NCBI GenBank assembly: GCA_021325455.1
Contig: JAJPHD010000020.1
Coordinates: 55,020-119,019, forward strand
Reading direction: 5' to 3'
DNA length: 64,000 bases
Source: Actinomycetota bacterium
GTDB lineage: Bacteria; Actinomycetota; Acidimicrobiia; Acidimicrobiales; JAJPHD01
Position 1 is the stretch's first letter. Every line of letters begins with the position of its first letter. The notes under the pieces were generated by a model. That model saw only the letters and a list, made by a program, of their open reading frames with translations, made no database searches and had not been told where the DNA came from. The position numbers and the translations under genes were made by a program. This document shows, one piece after another, positions 8,573 through 16,786 of this stretch.

Positions 8573-9366
8573 GGCCACGCCCGGGTGAGGGCCAGGGCGA
8601 CGGCCAGGGCCACCACCGCCCCGCACAGCGCCTTCAGGGCGCCCTCCAGCGGTCCGAGCAGGAGCTCCCGGTCTATGGCCTCTCTCCGGCCGTCCCGCCC
8701 CACCAGCTCCCCCGAGACGCTCACCGTCCTCCGCCGCAGGCGCCTGGCCGGCGCCGACAGCTGGCGCTGGGCCCATGAGAGGCCGAAGGCCCCAGCGGCA
8801 CCAGCCAGGGCGGCCGGAGCCAGCGAGCCGGTCTGGGCGAAGTAGGCGGTGAGCACCGGGAAGGCGCCCCAGGCGGCGGCGAAGCCGGTGTCGTTGTGCA
8901 GCATCCCTCCCGCCAGCTCCAGGTCGTAGGTGACCACCAGGAGGGCCCCCACGGCGATGAAGGGGATGAGCAGGGGTCCGAGGCGCACCACCCCGAGCAC
9001 CCCGATGCCGCAGGCGAGAGCCAGGCTCACACCCGCTGCCGTCGCCAGGTGGGAAGCCGGGATGGCCGTCCGCAGGGGCCTGCCCCTCAGCTCGTCCAGG
9101 GCATGGGCGGCCACTCCCACCGCCAGGAAGAAGGCCCCGAGGGTCGCCAGGAGCGGGGCCACCCGCAGCTTGGGGGCCAGCGCCGCCCCGATGACCACAT
9201 AGGAGAGGTGCCAGGCCGTGTAGGGAGGGTGGAGGACGGTCCACCACTCACCCAGTGCACCTCGCCCGGCGGCATAGAACGCCGGTGGCGCCAGCCCGGC
9301 GCCCTCCTCCGCCCCCTGAAGAGGCTCCCTGACCGGCTCCGGGCCAGGGAGGCCGGGCTCAGCCAT
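8569..9366 (-). CDS. Polytopic membrane protein of unknown function in a quinone-type cluster
   Basis: 265 aa with about six to seven hydrophobic segments. Notable polar motifs are WWTVLHPPYTAWHLSYVVIG near the N-terminus, AAHALDELRGRPLRTAIP between the second and third helices, and LELAGGMLHNDTGFAAAWG in mid-protein. A DELRGRP-type acidic loop and a later acidic motif vaguely recall UbiA-like prenyltransferases, but the classical NDxxD motifs are not clear, so I do not assign it. It lies directly downstream of the UbiE/MenG-like methyltransferase gene with an 8-base overlap, so the two are co-translated and may act in the same lipid-quinone or isoprenoid pathway (inference). Confidence 0.75.
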   Translation of the reverse strand: MAEPGLPGPEPVREPLQGAEEGAGLAPPAFYAAGRGALGEWWTVLHPPYTAWHLSYVVIGAALAPKLRVAPLLATLGAFFLAVGVAAHALDELRGRPLRTAIPASHLATAAGVSLALACGIGVLGVVRLGPLLIPFIAVGALLVVTYDLELAGGMLHNDTGFAAAWGAFPVLTAYFAQTGSLAPAALAGAAGAFGLSWAQRQLSAPARRLRRRTVSVSGELVGRDGRREAIDRELLLGPLEGALKALCGAVVALAVALALTRAWP

Positions 9367-10147
9367 GCGGCCCGGGACCCGGCGCCTTCCTGCCCCACAT
9401 GACCAATCCTCCCCCCAGGCTCATGGGCCTGGCCCCGACCTCCGTGATCCCCGCCCGGCGCCAGGCTTCCTGCATCCAGCCCAACGGGTACCTGCGGTCG
9501 TGCTCGGTGATGCTCGGGCCGAGGAAGCGGCCCACCTCGTACCAGGCCCTCCCCCCGAGGATCCCGCCCGCCACGGGGAGCACCGCCCGCGTGTACACCC
9601 ACCAGAGGGCCCACCACAGGGGGCAGGCCGGGCGGAGGAACTCCAGGGAGGAGATGGTCCCCCCCGCTCGTACCACCCGGGCCAGCTCGGCCAAGGTGGC
9701 CTCCGGGTCGGCAACGTAACGCAGGAGATAGCTGAAGGTGAGGGCATCGAAGGTCCCGTCGGCGAACGGGAGCTGCTCGCCCCGGCCCACCAGGAGCTGG
9801 ACCCGGTCCGAGCCGCCCCGGCGGGCCACGTTGAACCTTCCCTGGCGCACCATGCCCTCGGTGACGTCCACCCCCACGACCCGGGCGCCCGTCGTCCCCG
9901 CCACCGCCAGGGCCACCCCGGCCGGACCGGTGGCGACGTCCAGCACCAGCGACTCCGGGCCGGCCTCCACCCGGTCCACGGCTGCCCCCCGCCAGCGCCG
10001 GTCCTGGCCGAAGGAGAGGACCAGGGACAACAGGTCGTACCGGGAGGGCAGCCGGCCGAAGAGCTCGGGGGCGAAGCGCCGCGGCTGGGACCGGGACCGG
10101 GCCACCATCTCTTCGGGCCAGCGCAGCCCGGGGACCAACCGCTCCAC
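9359..10147 (-). CDS. UbiE/MenG-like SAM-dependent methyltransferase
   Basis: 262 aa class I methyltransferase similar to demethylmenaquinone methyltransferases, which methylate the quinone ring in the last step of menaquinone synthesis. SAM motif I is read as VLDVATGPAGVALAVA, followed by VVGVDVTEGMVRQGR. The family segment LPFADGTFDALTFSYLLRYV is present, and the N-terminal FGRLPSRYDLLSLVLSFGQDRRWR matches UbiE/MenG proteins. GTG start at 10147. It overlaps the next gene by 8 bases. A divergently transcribed geranylgeranyl-reductase-like gene sits 55 bases away, consistent with a quinone tail- and ring-modification cluster. Another small-molecule substrate is possible. Confidence 0.8.
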   Translation of the reverse strand: MERLVPGLRWPEEMVARSRSQPRRFAPELFGRLPSRYDLLSLVLSFGQDRRWRGAAVDRVEAGPESLVLDVATGPAGVALAVAGTTGARVVGVDVTEGMVRQGRFNVARRGGSDRVQLLVGRGEQLPFADGTFDALTFSYLLRYVADPEATLAELARVVRAGGTISSLEFLRPACPLWWALWWVYTRAVLPVAGGILGGRAWYEVGRFLGPSITEHDRRYPLGWMQEAWRRAGITEVGARPMSLGGGLVMWGRKAPGPGPHG

Positions 10148-10202
10148 CCGGCCAGCGTAGGCAGATGCACGGCGCTAGTTCCCGCCCGGGTACAACGGGT
10201 CG

Positions 10203-11474
10203 GTGCCCCCGGCCCGCTTCGACGTGGTGGTCGTCGGAGCGGGGCCGGCGGGCTCGGCAGCGGCCCTGGTCCTGGCCCGGGGCGGCGCCCGGGTGGCCCT
10301 GGTGGACAAGGCCTCCTTCCCCCGGGACAAGGCCTGCGGGGACCTCATAGGACCCCGCGCTGCCCGCCTCCTCGGGGACCTGGGCCTGGAGCTCCCCGGG
10401 CCCCTGCCCGTGGGCGACCTCGTCGTCATCGGCCCCAGCGGGGGTCGGGCCCTGCTCAGGGCCCGCAGCGGTCTCTCCTACCCCGGGCACGGCTGGGCCC
10501 TCAGGCGCCGCGAGCTCGATCGCTGGCTGCGCCAGGCCGCCCTGGAGGCCGGTGCCCAGGAGGTCCAGGCCCGGGTGGACGGGGTGGAGGCCGGCGGGCG
10601 GCCTGCCACGGTGCACCTCGACGGCCGGGGAGCCCTCACCGCCGACGTGGTGATCGGGGCCGACGGGTCCACCAGCACCGTTGCCGCCACCTGCGGGCTG
10701 GTCGACCCCGGGAGCATCCTCTGGGGCTTCGCCGTGCGCACCTACGTCCCGAAGGAGGTGGAGCTGCCGGTGGTCGCCTTCTGGGACCCCGAGCCGGGCC
10801 GGGCCTTCCCCGGCTACGGCTGGCTCTTCCCCGGGCCGGGAGGCTGGGCCAACGCCGGCCTGGGGACCGGCGTGGGTCACGACCGGCGCAAGGGGATGGC
10901 CGCCACCAGGGGCCTGGAGGGGTTCCTCGCCCACCTGCACCACCTCGGCCTGCTCGGGCCCGAGCCCTGCTCGGCGCGCCTGGGCGGCTGGGTGAAGATG
11001 GGGATGGTGGGAACCGTCCCCGCCGGGGACGGCGTGCTCCTGGTGGGCGATGCCGCCGGCATGGTGAACCCCCTCCAGGGGGAGGGGATCTCCCAGGCCC
11101 TCGACACCGGGGCGGCGGCGGCCCGGGCCATCCTGGCCGGCCCGGGGAGGGCCTCCCTCGCCTACACCGCCCACCTGCGGTCCAGGCACCTGGGCTTCCA
11201 GTCGTCCACAGCGGCCATCCACGCCGCCCTGGTCCATCGGCCTCGCCTGGTCTCGGCGCTGGGCCGAGCCCTCACCACCGACCGGGTGTCCAGGGCCCTC
11301 GGGCCGGGATGGGCCCTCTACTGGAACGACCTCACCGACGGGGCCGCTCCCGGGCCCGGCCGGCGGATGGCGTCAACGGCAGACCGTCTGGCCCGGTGGG
11401 CCACCTCGCGCAGCCGCCCCAGCCGGTGGCTGTCCTCCGCACTGGGCCCCGTGCCGGGCCGCCCCCAGCCCTAA
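10203..11474 (+). CDS. Geranylgeranyl reductase family FAD-dependent oxidoreductase (MenJ-like)
   Basis: 423 aa flavoprotein of the geranylgeranyl reductase family; relatives saturate isoprenoid chains of menaquinone (MenJ) or archaeal and photosynthetic lipids. The N-terminal dinucleotide motif is FDVVVVGAGPAGSAAALVLA, the family signature FPRDKACGD follows, and the second FAD motif is LLVGDAAGMVNPLQGEGISQ. The GTG start gives the Rossmann fold at residue 6, as expected. It is divergent from the MenG-like gene, which suggests shared control from the 55-base interval. Its stop overlaps that of the convergent hutH gene by four bases. Substrate assignment is inferred from neighbours. Confidence 0.82.
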   Translation: MPPARFDVVVVGAGPAGSAAALVLARGGARVALVDKASFPRDKACGDLIGPRAARLLGDLGLELPGPLPVGDLVVIGPSGGRALLRARSGLSYPGHGWALRRRELDRWLRQAALEAGAQEVQARVDGVEAGGRPATVHLDGRGALTADVVIGADGSTSTVAATCGLVDPGSILWGFAVRTYVPKEVELPVVAFWDPEPGRAFPGYGWLFPGPGGWANAGLGTGVGHDRRKGMAATRGLEGFLAHLHHLGLLGPEPCSARLGGWVKMGMVGTVPAGDGVLLVGDAAGMVNPLQGEGISQALDTGAAAARAILAGPGRASLAYTAHLRSRHLGFQSSTAAIHAALVHRPRLVSALGRALTTDRVSRALGPGWALYWNDLTDGAAPGPGRRMASTADRLARWATSRSRPSRWLSSALGPVPGRPQP

Positions 11475-13093
11475 TCGAGGGGGCCGGTCACCTCCTCCAC
11501 CGCCGCCAGCACCTCGCCGGAGGCGACCAGCTCGGTGGCCGAGGCCAGGTCGGGGGCGAGGAAGCGGTCCACGTCCATCCTCGGCACCCGCCGGCGCAGG
11601 GCATCGATGGCCGCCTGGGTGGCCTCCCCGGGACGGAGCCGGCCGTCATGGCCGTCAGGGGGACGGTGGGCCCGCAACTCGAGGGCCTCGGCGGCGCAGA
11701 CCGTCTCCAGGGCCACCACGCGGGTGACGTCGGCCACGGCCAGGCGCAGGGAGCGGCAGGCGTTCCAGCCCATGGAGACGTGGTCCTCCTGACCTCCGCT
11801 GGTGGAGATGGAGTCGGTGGAGGCGGGCGCAGCGTGGCCCCTGAGCCGGTTGACCAGGGCCGCCGCCGTGTAGTGGGCCAGCATGAACCCCGAGTTCACC
11901 CCGGCCTCGACGGCGAGGAACGGAGGCAGGCCCTGGGACCGGGCGGGGTCCATCAGCCGGTCGATGCGCCGCTCGGCTATGGCACCCAGGCCGGCCAGGG
12001 CCAGGGCCAAGAAGTCGGCCGCATGGGCCAGGGGCTGGCCGTGGAAGTTCCCCCCCGACGCCACGGCGCCCTGGTCCGGGAACACCAGGGGATTGTCCGT
12101 GACGCTGGCTAGCTCGACCTCTACTACACGTCGAGCATGGGCCAGGGCCTCCCGGGTGGCACCGTGGACCTGCGGGGCGCACCGCAGGGAGTAGGCGTCC
12201 TGGACGGCATGGGTCGACTCCCGGTGGGAGGCCACCACGGGGGAGCCGGCCAGGAGCCGGCGCAGGTTGGCGGCGCTGGCCCTCTGCCCCGGGTAGGGCC
12301 GCAGGTCCTGGATCCTCTCGGCGTAGGCGGCGTCGGTGCCGAGGAGGGCTTCCACGCTCATGGCGCAGGCCACGTCGGCGGTGGCCAGGGCGACCCGAAG
12401 GTCGGCCAGGGCCAGGCACAGATGGGCCAGCATCCCCTCGGTGCCGTTGAGGAGGGCCAGGCCCTCCTTGGCCTGGAGGCGCACGGGGGGCACACCGGCC
12501 CGGGCCAGCACCGGGCCGGCGGGGACGGGGGCCCCGGCCCCCTCGTCCGGCCGGCGCCACCAGCCCCCGCCCTGGGGGGCGTCCAGCACCCATCCTCCTC
12601 CCGTCAGCACGATGGCGGCGTGGGCCAGGGGGGCCAGGTCCCCAGAGGCGCCCAGCGACCCCACCTCGGGGACGGCCGGCACGATGCCGGCGTTGAGCAG
12701 GTCCACGATGGCCCGCACCAGCAAGGGGCGAGCCCCGGAGTGCCCGGCCGCCAGGGTCCGGGCCCGCAGCAGCTGCATGGCCCGCACCACCTCGGGCTCC
12801 ACCAGCCTGCCCATGCCGGCACTGTGGCTCTGCACCAGGGCCTGCTGGACCGCCTCTGCCTCCTCGGGTGCCACCCGGGTGTGGGCCAGCGCCCCGAAGC
12901 CGGTGGTGACCCCGTACACGGTGCGGGCCTCGGCCACCGCCCGCTCCACCACCTCCAGGGCGGGGGCCATGGTGTCCTCCAGGTCGGCGGCGACCTCTAC
13001 CCGGGCCCCGTGGCGGGCCACGCTCACCACCTCGTCAATGCTCAAGGGAGCCGCCCCCAAGGTGACCGGGCCGCCGACGGTGGCAGGGGTCAT
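11471..13093 (-). CDS. hutH: Histidine ammonia-lyase
   Basis: 540 aa aromatic amino-acid ammonia-lyase, probably converting L-histidine to urocanate. The Ala-Ser-Gly triplet that cyclises to the MIO cofactor is in VGSLGASGDLAPLAH. The catalytic tyrosine is in YGVTTGFG, and the QEDHVSM signature is present. His in the SHSAGMG segment corresponds to the residue that marks histidine over phenylalanine or tyrosine substrates. ATG at 13093 overlaps the stop of the upstream thioesterase gene (ATGA). No hutU, hutI or hutG is nearby, so if it serves histidine breakdown the rest of the pathway is elsewhere. Confidence 0.88.
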   Translation of the reverse strand: MTPATVGGPVTLGAAPLSIDEVVSVARHGARVEVAADLEDTMAPALEVVERAVAEARTVYGVTTGFGALAHTRVAPEEAEAVQQALVQSHSAGMGRLVEPEVVRAMQLLRARTLAAGHSGARPLLVRAIVDLLNAGIVPAVPEVGSLGASGDLAPLAHAAIVLTGGGWVLDAPQGGGWWRRPDEGAGAPVPAGPVLARAGVPPVRLQAKEGLALLNGTEGMLAHLCLALADLRVALATADVACAMSVEALLGTDAAYAERIQDLRPYPGQRASAANLRRLLAGSPVVASHRESTHAVQDAYSLRCAPQVHGATREALAHARRVVEVELASVTDNPLVFPDQGAVASGGNFHGQPLAHAADFLALALAGLGAIAERRIDRLMDPARSQGLPPFLAVEAGVNSGFMLAHYTAAALVNRLRGHAAPASTDSISTSGGQEDHVSMGWNACRSLRLAVADVTRVVALETVCAAEALELRAHRPPDGHDGRLRPGEATQAAIDALRRRVPRMDVDRFLAPDLASATELVASGEVLAAVEEVTGPLD

Positions 13094-13881
13094 TGGCGGT
13101 CCACCAGGAGCGACTGGAGGGAGCGGCCCAGCGCCCCGCGCCCGTCCCAGAGCCGGCTCTGGGCCAGCCCGATCCCCTCCCCGTCCACCTGCATCCCGGC
13201 CTCCAGGCCCACCCACTCCCCGGCCGGCTCCCGCAGCAGGTGGATGCTCAGGTCGGGGTTGATGAAGACATAGCCGTCGAAGGGGAGGGGGGAGCCGACC
13301 CCGTTCCCGAAGTCGGCCGCTCCCGCCACCCGCTGCAGGGGGGTGGGATCCTCCCCCGCCACCACGGGGAAGGCCAGGCGGATCCAGACCATGGAGGGCC
13401 CGGGCTCAGTGAAGGACCCCTCCACGAAGCGCAGTTCGGCACCCGTGGTGTGGAAACCGGGGCCCCCGGAGCGGGGGGCCGAGGCCCGCCGGCCCCGCTC
13501 CGGCCCGGGGGGCGGGGCCGGGCCCTTGGAGGCCACCTCCTCGGGCAGGGGGACGGGCTTGGTGCGGATCCGCAGGGCCCGGGCCCGGGCCACCACCCGT
13601 CCCCCCTGGGTCGCCTCCGCCTCCACCAGCTGGACCCTGCCCCCGGGGCGGGCCAGGGCGGCCTTGACGTCCAGGTGGGCCAGCAGCACGGGGCGGAGCA
13701 GCTCGACCGTGAGGCGGGCCACCCGGAAGGGACCGGCCCCCGCCGTCGTGGTGGTCTCGACCTCCCGGGCCAGCAGGGCGGCCACCGGCCCTCCGTGCAG
13801 GTGCTCGGGGTTCCAGGGCCCCCGGGCATGAGGGGTGGGGAACCAGCCCGTGCCGTCCCGCTGGAACAAGGCGTCTACCAC
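13090..13881 (-). CDS. Acyl-CoA thioesterase family protein (double hot-dog)
   Basis: 263 aa protein resembling TesB-like or thioesterase-superfamily proteins: the N-terminal GPWNPEHLHGGPVAALLAR is the family motif, and a second half contains RIAFPVV-type strands and FDGYVFINPDLSIHLLREP. It likely hydrolyses acyl-CoA or a related thioester in the cytosol; substrate unknown. The GTG at 13881 is chosen because AGAGAGG lies about 7 bases upstream and family similarity starts there. The gene lies between rel and hutH on the same strand and overlaps hutH by four bases, so the two are co-translated. Confidence 0.75.
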   Translation of the reverse strand: MVDALFQRDGTGWFPTPHARGPWNPEHLHGGPVAALLAREVETTTTAGAGPFRVARLTVELLRPVLLAHLDVKAALARPGGRVQLVEAEATQGGRVVARARALRIRTKPVPLPEEVASKGPAPPPGPERGRRASAPRSGGPGFHTTGAELRFVEGSFTEPGPSMVWIRLAFPVVAGEDPTPLQRVAGAADFGNGVGSPLPFDGYVFINPDLSIHLLREPAGEWVGLEAGMQVDGEGIGLAQSRLWDGRGALGRSLQSLLVDRQ

Positions 13882-13933
13882 GGAGAGCCTCTCTAGGACA
13901 GCCGGTATGGGCTGTGCAACCCGGCCGGCGGGA

Positions 13934-16141
13934 TCAGGACGCCGCCCCGGGCAGGACCCGGTAGGCGTCGTAGACGCTGTCGAGAGCCTTGATGGAGGAA
14001 AGGACCGAGTCCAGGTGCCCCGGGTCGGCCAGCTCGAACTCGAACCGCATGCGCGACACCCGGTCCGCACCGGTATGGCTCGAGCTGGACAGGATGTTGA
14101 GGTGGTGCTCGGCCAGCACCCGGGTGACGTCGGCAAGGAGCCGGGACCGGTCGAGGGCCTTCACCTCCACCGAGGCGGTGAACACTCCGGTCGTGTCCCG
14201 GTCCCACTCCACGTCTATGACCCGCTCCCTGGTGCCCGTGGTGAGCGAGATGGCGTTGGCGCAGTCGGCCCGGTGTATGGACACCCCCCGCCCCCTGGTT
14301 ATGAAGCCCACGATCGAGTCCCCGGGGACCGGGGTGCAGCACCGGGACAGCCGGATCATCACGTCGTCCAGGCCCTCCACGTACACCCCCACCGCCCGGC
14401 GCCGGCTGGGCCGGCGGGGCGCCCTGGCCGTGGTCGGCAGCTGCTCCTCGTGGTCCCCGCCCCTCAGCTCCCTCGCCAACCGCTGGGCCACGCTCCTGCC
14501 CGAGACGTGGCCGTCTCCGATGGCGGCGTGCAGGGCGTCGAGGTCCTGGTAGTTGAGGGCCTCGATGACGCTGGCCAGGGCCTTGGTCCCGCCTATGCGC
14601 TGCACGGGCAAGCCCTCCCTGCGCAGGGCCTTGGTGAGCTCCTCCCGGCCGCTCTCGATGGCGTCCTCCCGGCGCTCCCGGCTGAACCACTGCCGGATCT
14701 TGTTGCGGGCCTTGGGGGTGGCCACGATCTTGAGCCAGTCCCGCGACGGGCCGGCCGTGGGCGACTTGGAGGTGACGATCTCGATGGTGTCCCCCGAGTG
14801 CACGCGGGAGTCGAGGGGCACCAGCCGGCCGTTCACCTTGGCCCCTATGCAGCGGTGGCCCACCTCGGTGTGGATGGCGTAGGCGAAGTCGATGGGGGTG
14901 GCGGCAGCGGGGAGGGTGACCACCTGGCCCTTCGGGGTGAAGACGTAGACCTCGTCCAGCTCCAGGTCCAGCTTCAGGGTCTCGAGGAACTCGATGGGGT
15001 CGGGCGTGTCGGCCTGCCAGTCCACGATGCGCTGGAGCCAGGCCATCTCGGCCGGGGTGGACCGCTCCTTGTACCCCCAGTGGGCCGCGATGCCGTACTC
15101 GGCCCGGCGGTGCATCTCCCTCGTCCTTATCTGCACCTCCAGGGTCTTTCCCCGGGGAGCGATCACCGTGGTGTGAAGGCTCTGGTAGAGGTTGAACTTG
15201 GGGGTGTTGACATAGTCCTTGAAGCGGCCCTGCACCGGGCTCCACAGGGAGTGGATAGACCCGAGGGCAGCCCAGCAGTCCTTCTCCGTGTCGACCAGGA
15301 CCCTGATCCCCATGAGGTCGTAGATCTCGTCGAACTCCTTGCCCCGCACCACCATCTTCTCGTAGATGCTCCACAGGTGCTTGGGCCTCCCCGTCACCTC
15401 GGCCTCGATCCCCAGCTCGGCCAGGCGGCCCCGGACCGTCTCCAGCACCTGGGCCAGGTAGATCTCTCGCTCCGGGGAGCGGGTGGCCACCATCTGCTCG
15501 ATCTCGGCGTAGCGCTTGGGGTGCAAGGTGGCGAAGGCCAGGTCCTCCAGCTGCCAGCGGATCTCCTGGATGCCCAGGCGGTGCGCCAGGGGGGCGTAGA
15601 TGTCGAGAGTCTCCTGGGCCGTGCGGCGCTGCTTCCACTCGGGCAGCACGGCGATGGTGCGCATGTTGTGCAGGCGGTCGGCCAGCTTGATGACGAGCAC
15701 CCGCCAGTCCCTGGCCATGGCCAGCAGCATCTTGCGCATGGTGGCGGCCTGCTGGGCCTCCTTGGACTCGAAGCGCAGCCGGTCCAGCTTGGTCACCCCG
15801 TCCACGATGGCCGCCACCGCCGGCCCGAACTCCGCCTCCAGATGCTCGAGCGTCATCCCCGTGTCCTCCACGGCGTCGTGGAGGAGGGCGGCAGCCACGC
15901 TCACGTGGTCCAGGCCCAGCTCGGCCACCACCGTGGCCACCGCCAGGGGGTGGGATATGTAGGGCTCCCCGGACTGGCGGAACTGCCCCTCGTGCGCCTG
16001 CTCGGCGGCCTGGTAGGCCCGCCTCACCAGCTCCAGGTCGCCCCGGGAGGTGCGCTCCCGGAGGGCGGCCAGCACCGGCTCCAAGGGGCCCGAGCCAGCG
16101 GCCTGGCGCCTCCAGGGAAGGACCCGGTCGACCGTGGCCAT
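13934..16141 (-). CDS. rel: Bifunctional (p)ppGpp synthetase/hydrolase (RelA/SpoT family)
   Basis: 735 aa, the usual size of the long Rel enzymes that make and degrade the stringent-response alarmone. The HD hydrolase domain is intact (HPLAVA, LLHDAVEDTG). The synthetase domain carries the RFKDYVN and YQSLHT motifs. A TGS domain follows (FTPKGQVVTLPAAATPIDFAY), then zinc-finger/RIS and ACT domains at the C-terminus (CCTPVPGD, HLNILSSSSHTG). Both activities look possible. The apt gene lies immediately upstream on the same strand (9 bases apart), the classical actinobacterial apt-rel pair. Confidence 0.95.
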   Translation of the reverse strand: MATVDRVLPWRRQAAGSGPLEPVLAALRERTSRGDLELVRRAYQAAEQAHEGQFRQSGEPYISHPLAVATVVAELGLDHVSVAAALLHDAVEDTGMTLEHLEAEFGPAVAAIVDGVTKLDRLRFESKEAQQAATMRKMLLAMARDWRVLVIKLADRLHNMRTIAVLPEWKQRRTAQETLDIYAPLAHRLGIQEIRWQLEDLAFATLHPKRYAEIEQMVATRSPEREIYLAQVLETVRGRLAELGIEAEVTGRPKHLWSIYEKMVVRGKEFDEIYDLMGIRVLVDTEKDCWAALGSIHSLWSPVQGRFKDYVNTPKFNLYQSLHTTVIAPRGKTLEVQIRTREMHRRAEYGIAAHWGYKERSTPAEMAWLQRIVDWQADTPDPIEFLETLKLDLELDEVYVFTPKGQVVTLPAAATPIDFAYAIHTEVGHRCIGAKVNGRLVPLDSRVHSGDTIEIVTSKSPTAGPSRDWLKIVATPKARNKIRQWFSRERREDAIESGREELTKALRREGLPVQRIGGTKALASVIEALNYQDLDALHAAIGDGHVSGRSVAQRLARELRGGDHEEQLPTTARAPRRPSRRRAVGVYVEGLDDVMIRLSRCCTPVPGDSIVGFITRGRGVSIHRADCANAISLTTGTRERVIDVEWDRDTTGVFTASVEVKALDRSRLLADVTRVLAEHHLNILSSSSHTGADRVSRMRFEFELADPGHLDSVLSSIKALDSVYDAYRVLPGAAS

Positions 16142-16150
16142 GCCCTGCCC

Positions 16151-16681
16151 CTACTCGTAGTCCACCAGGGTTAGCACCTGATGGCCGCCCAGCCGGGAGC
16201 GGCCGCCCAGGAACCCCAGCTCCACGAAGAAGGCCAGCCCGACCACCGCCCCCCCCAACCTCTCCACCAGTTGGGTGGTGGCCCGTGCCGTTCCTCCGGT
16301 GGCCAGCACGTCGTCCACTATGAGCACTTTGTCCCCCGGGCCCACCCCGTCCCGGTGGACCTCGAGACGGCCGTCCCCGTACTCCAACTCGTACTCCTGG
16401 GCCTCCACGTGCCAGGGCAGCTTGCCGGCCTTTCGCACCGGGACGAAGCCGGCGCCGAGCCGGCAGGCCACGGGGGCGGCGGCGATGAAGCCCCGGGCCT
16501 CGATGCCGATCACCTTGGTCACCGAGGCGCCCCTGAAGGGGCTCGACACCTCCCCCACGGCCCAGTGGAAGGCCTCGGCATCGGCAAGGAGCGGGGTTAT
16601 GTCCTTGAACACCACTCCCGGCCGGGGGAAATCGGGGACGTCCCGGATCAACTCCTTCAGCCGTCCGGTGTCCACGGTCAC
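16151..16681 (-). CDS. apt: Adenine phosphoribosyltransferase
   Basis: 176 aa enzyme of purine salvage that makes AMP from adenine and PRPP. The PRPP-binding motif VLIVDDVLATGGTA is intact, and the N-terminal DVPDFPRPGVVFKDITPLL is diagnostic for Apt. GTG start. It lies 9 bases upstream of rel on the same strand. Its 5' end faces the divergently transcribed peptide-binding lipoprotein gene across about 100 bases. In Mycobacterium tuberculosis the order secF - lipoprotein - apt - relA is the same, but there all four genes point one way. Confidence 0.94.
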   Translation of the reverse strand: MTVDTGRLKELIRDVPDFPRPGVVFKDITPLLADAEAFHWAVGEVSSPFRGASVTKVIGIEARGFIAAAPVACRLGAGFVPVRKAGKLPWHVEAQEYELEYGDGRLEVHRDGVGPGDKVLIVDDVLATGGTARATTQLVERLGGAVVGLAFFVELGFLGGRSRLGGHQVLTLVDYE

Positions 16682-16786
16682 CCCTTCACGCTACCGGGAG
16701 GCGGCGACCCCCTGCATTGATTCCGCCCCCGCCCAGGGCTACCGTTCCCGGTGGTCGACCTAACACCAATAGTGAGGGGAGATGCC

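Noticed and set aside
9365..12112. Plus-strand frame of 915 codons across the methyltransferase, reductase and hutH genes
   Set aside because: It crosses convergent and divergent real genes and has shadow composition; no ribosome-binding site.
13835..16174. Plus-strand frame of 779 codons antisense to rel
   Set aside because: His/Gly/Leu-rich shadow translation of a well-conserved enzyme gene.
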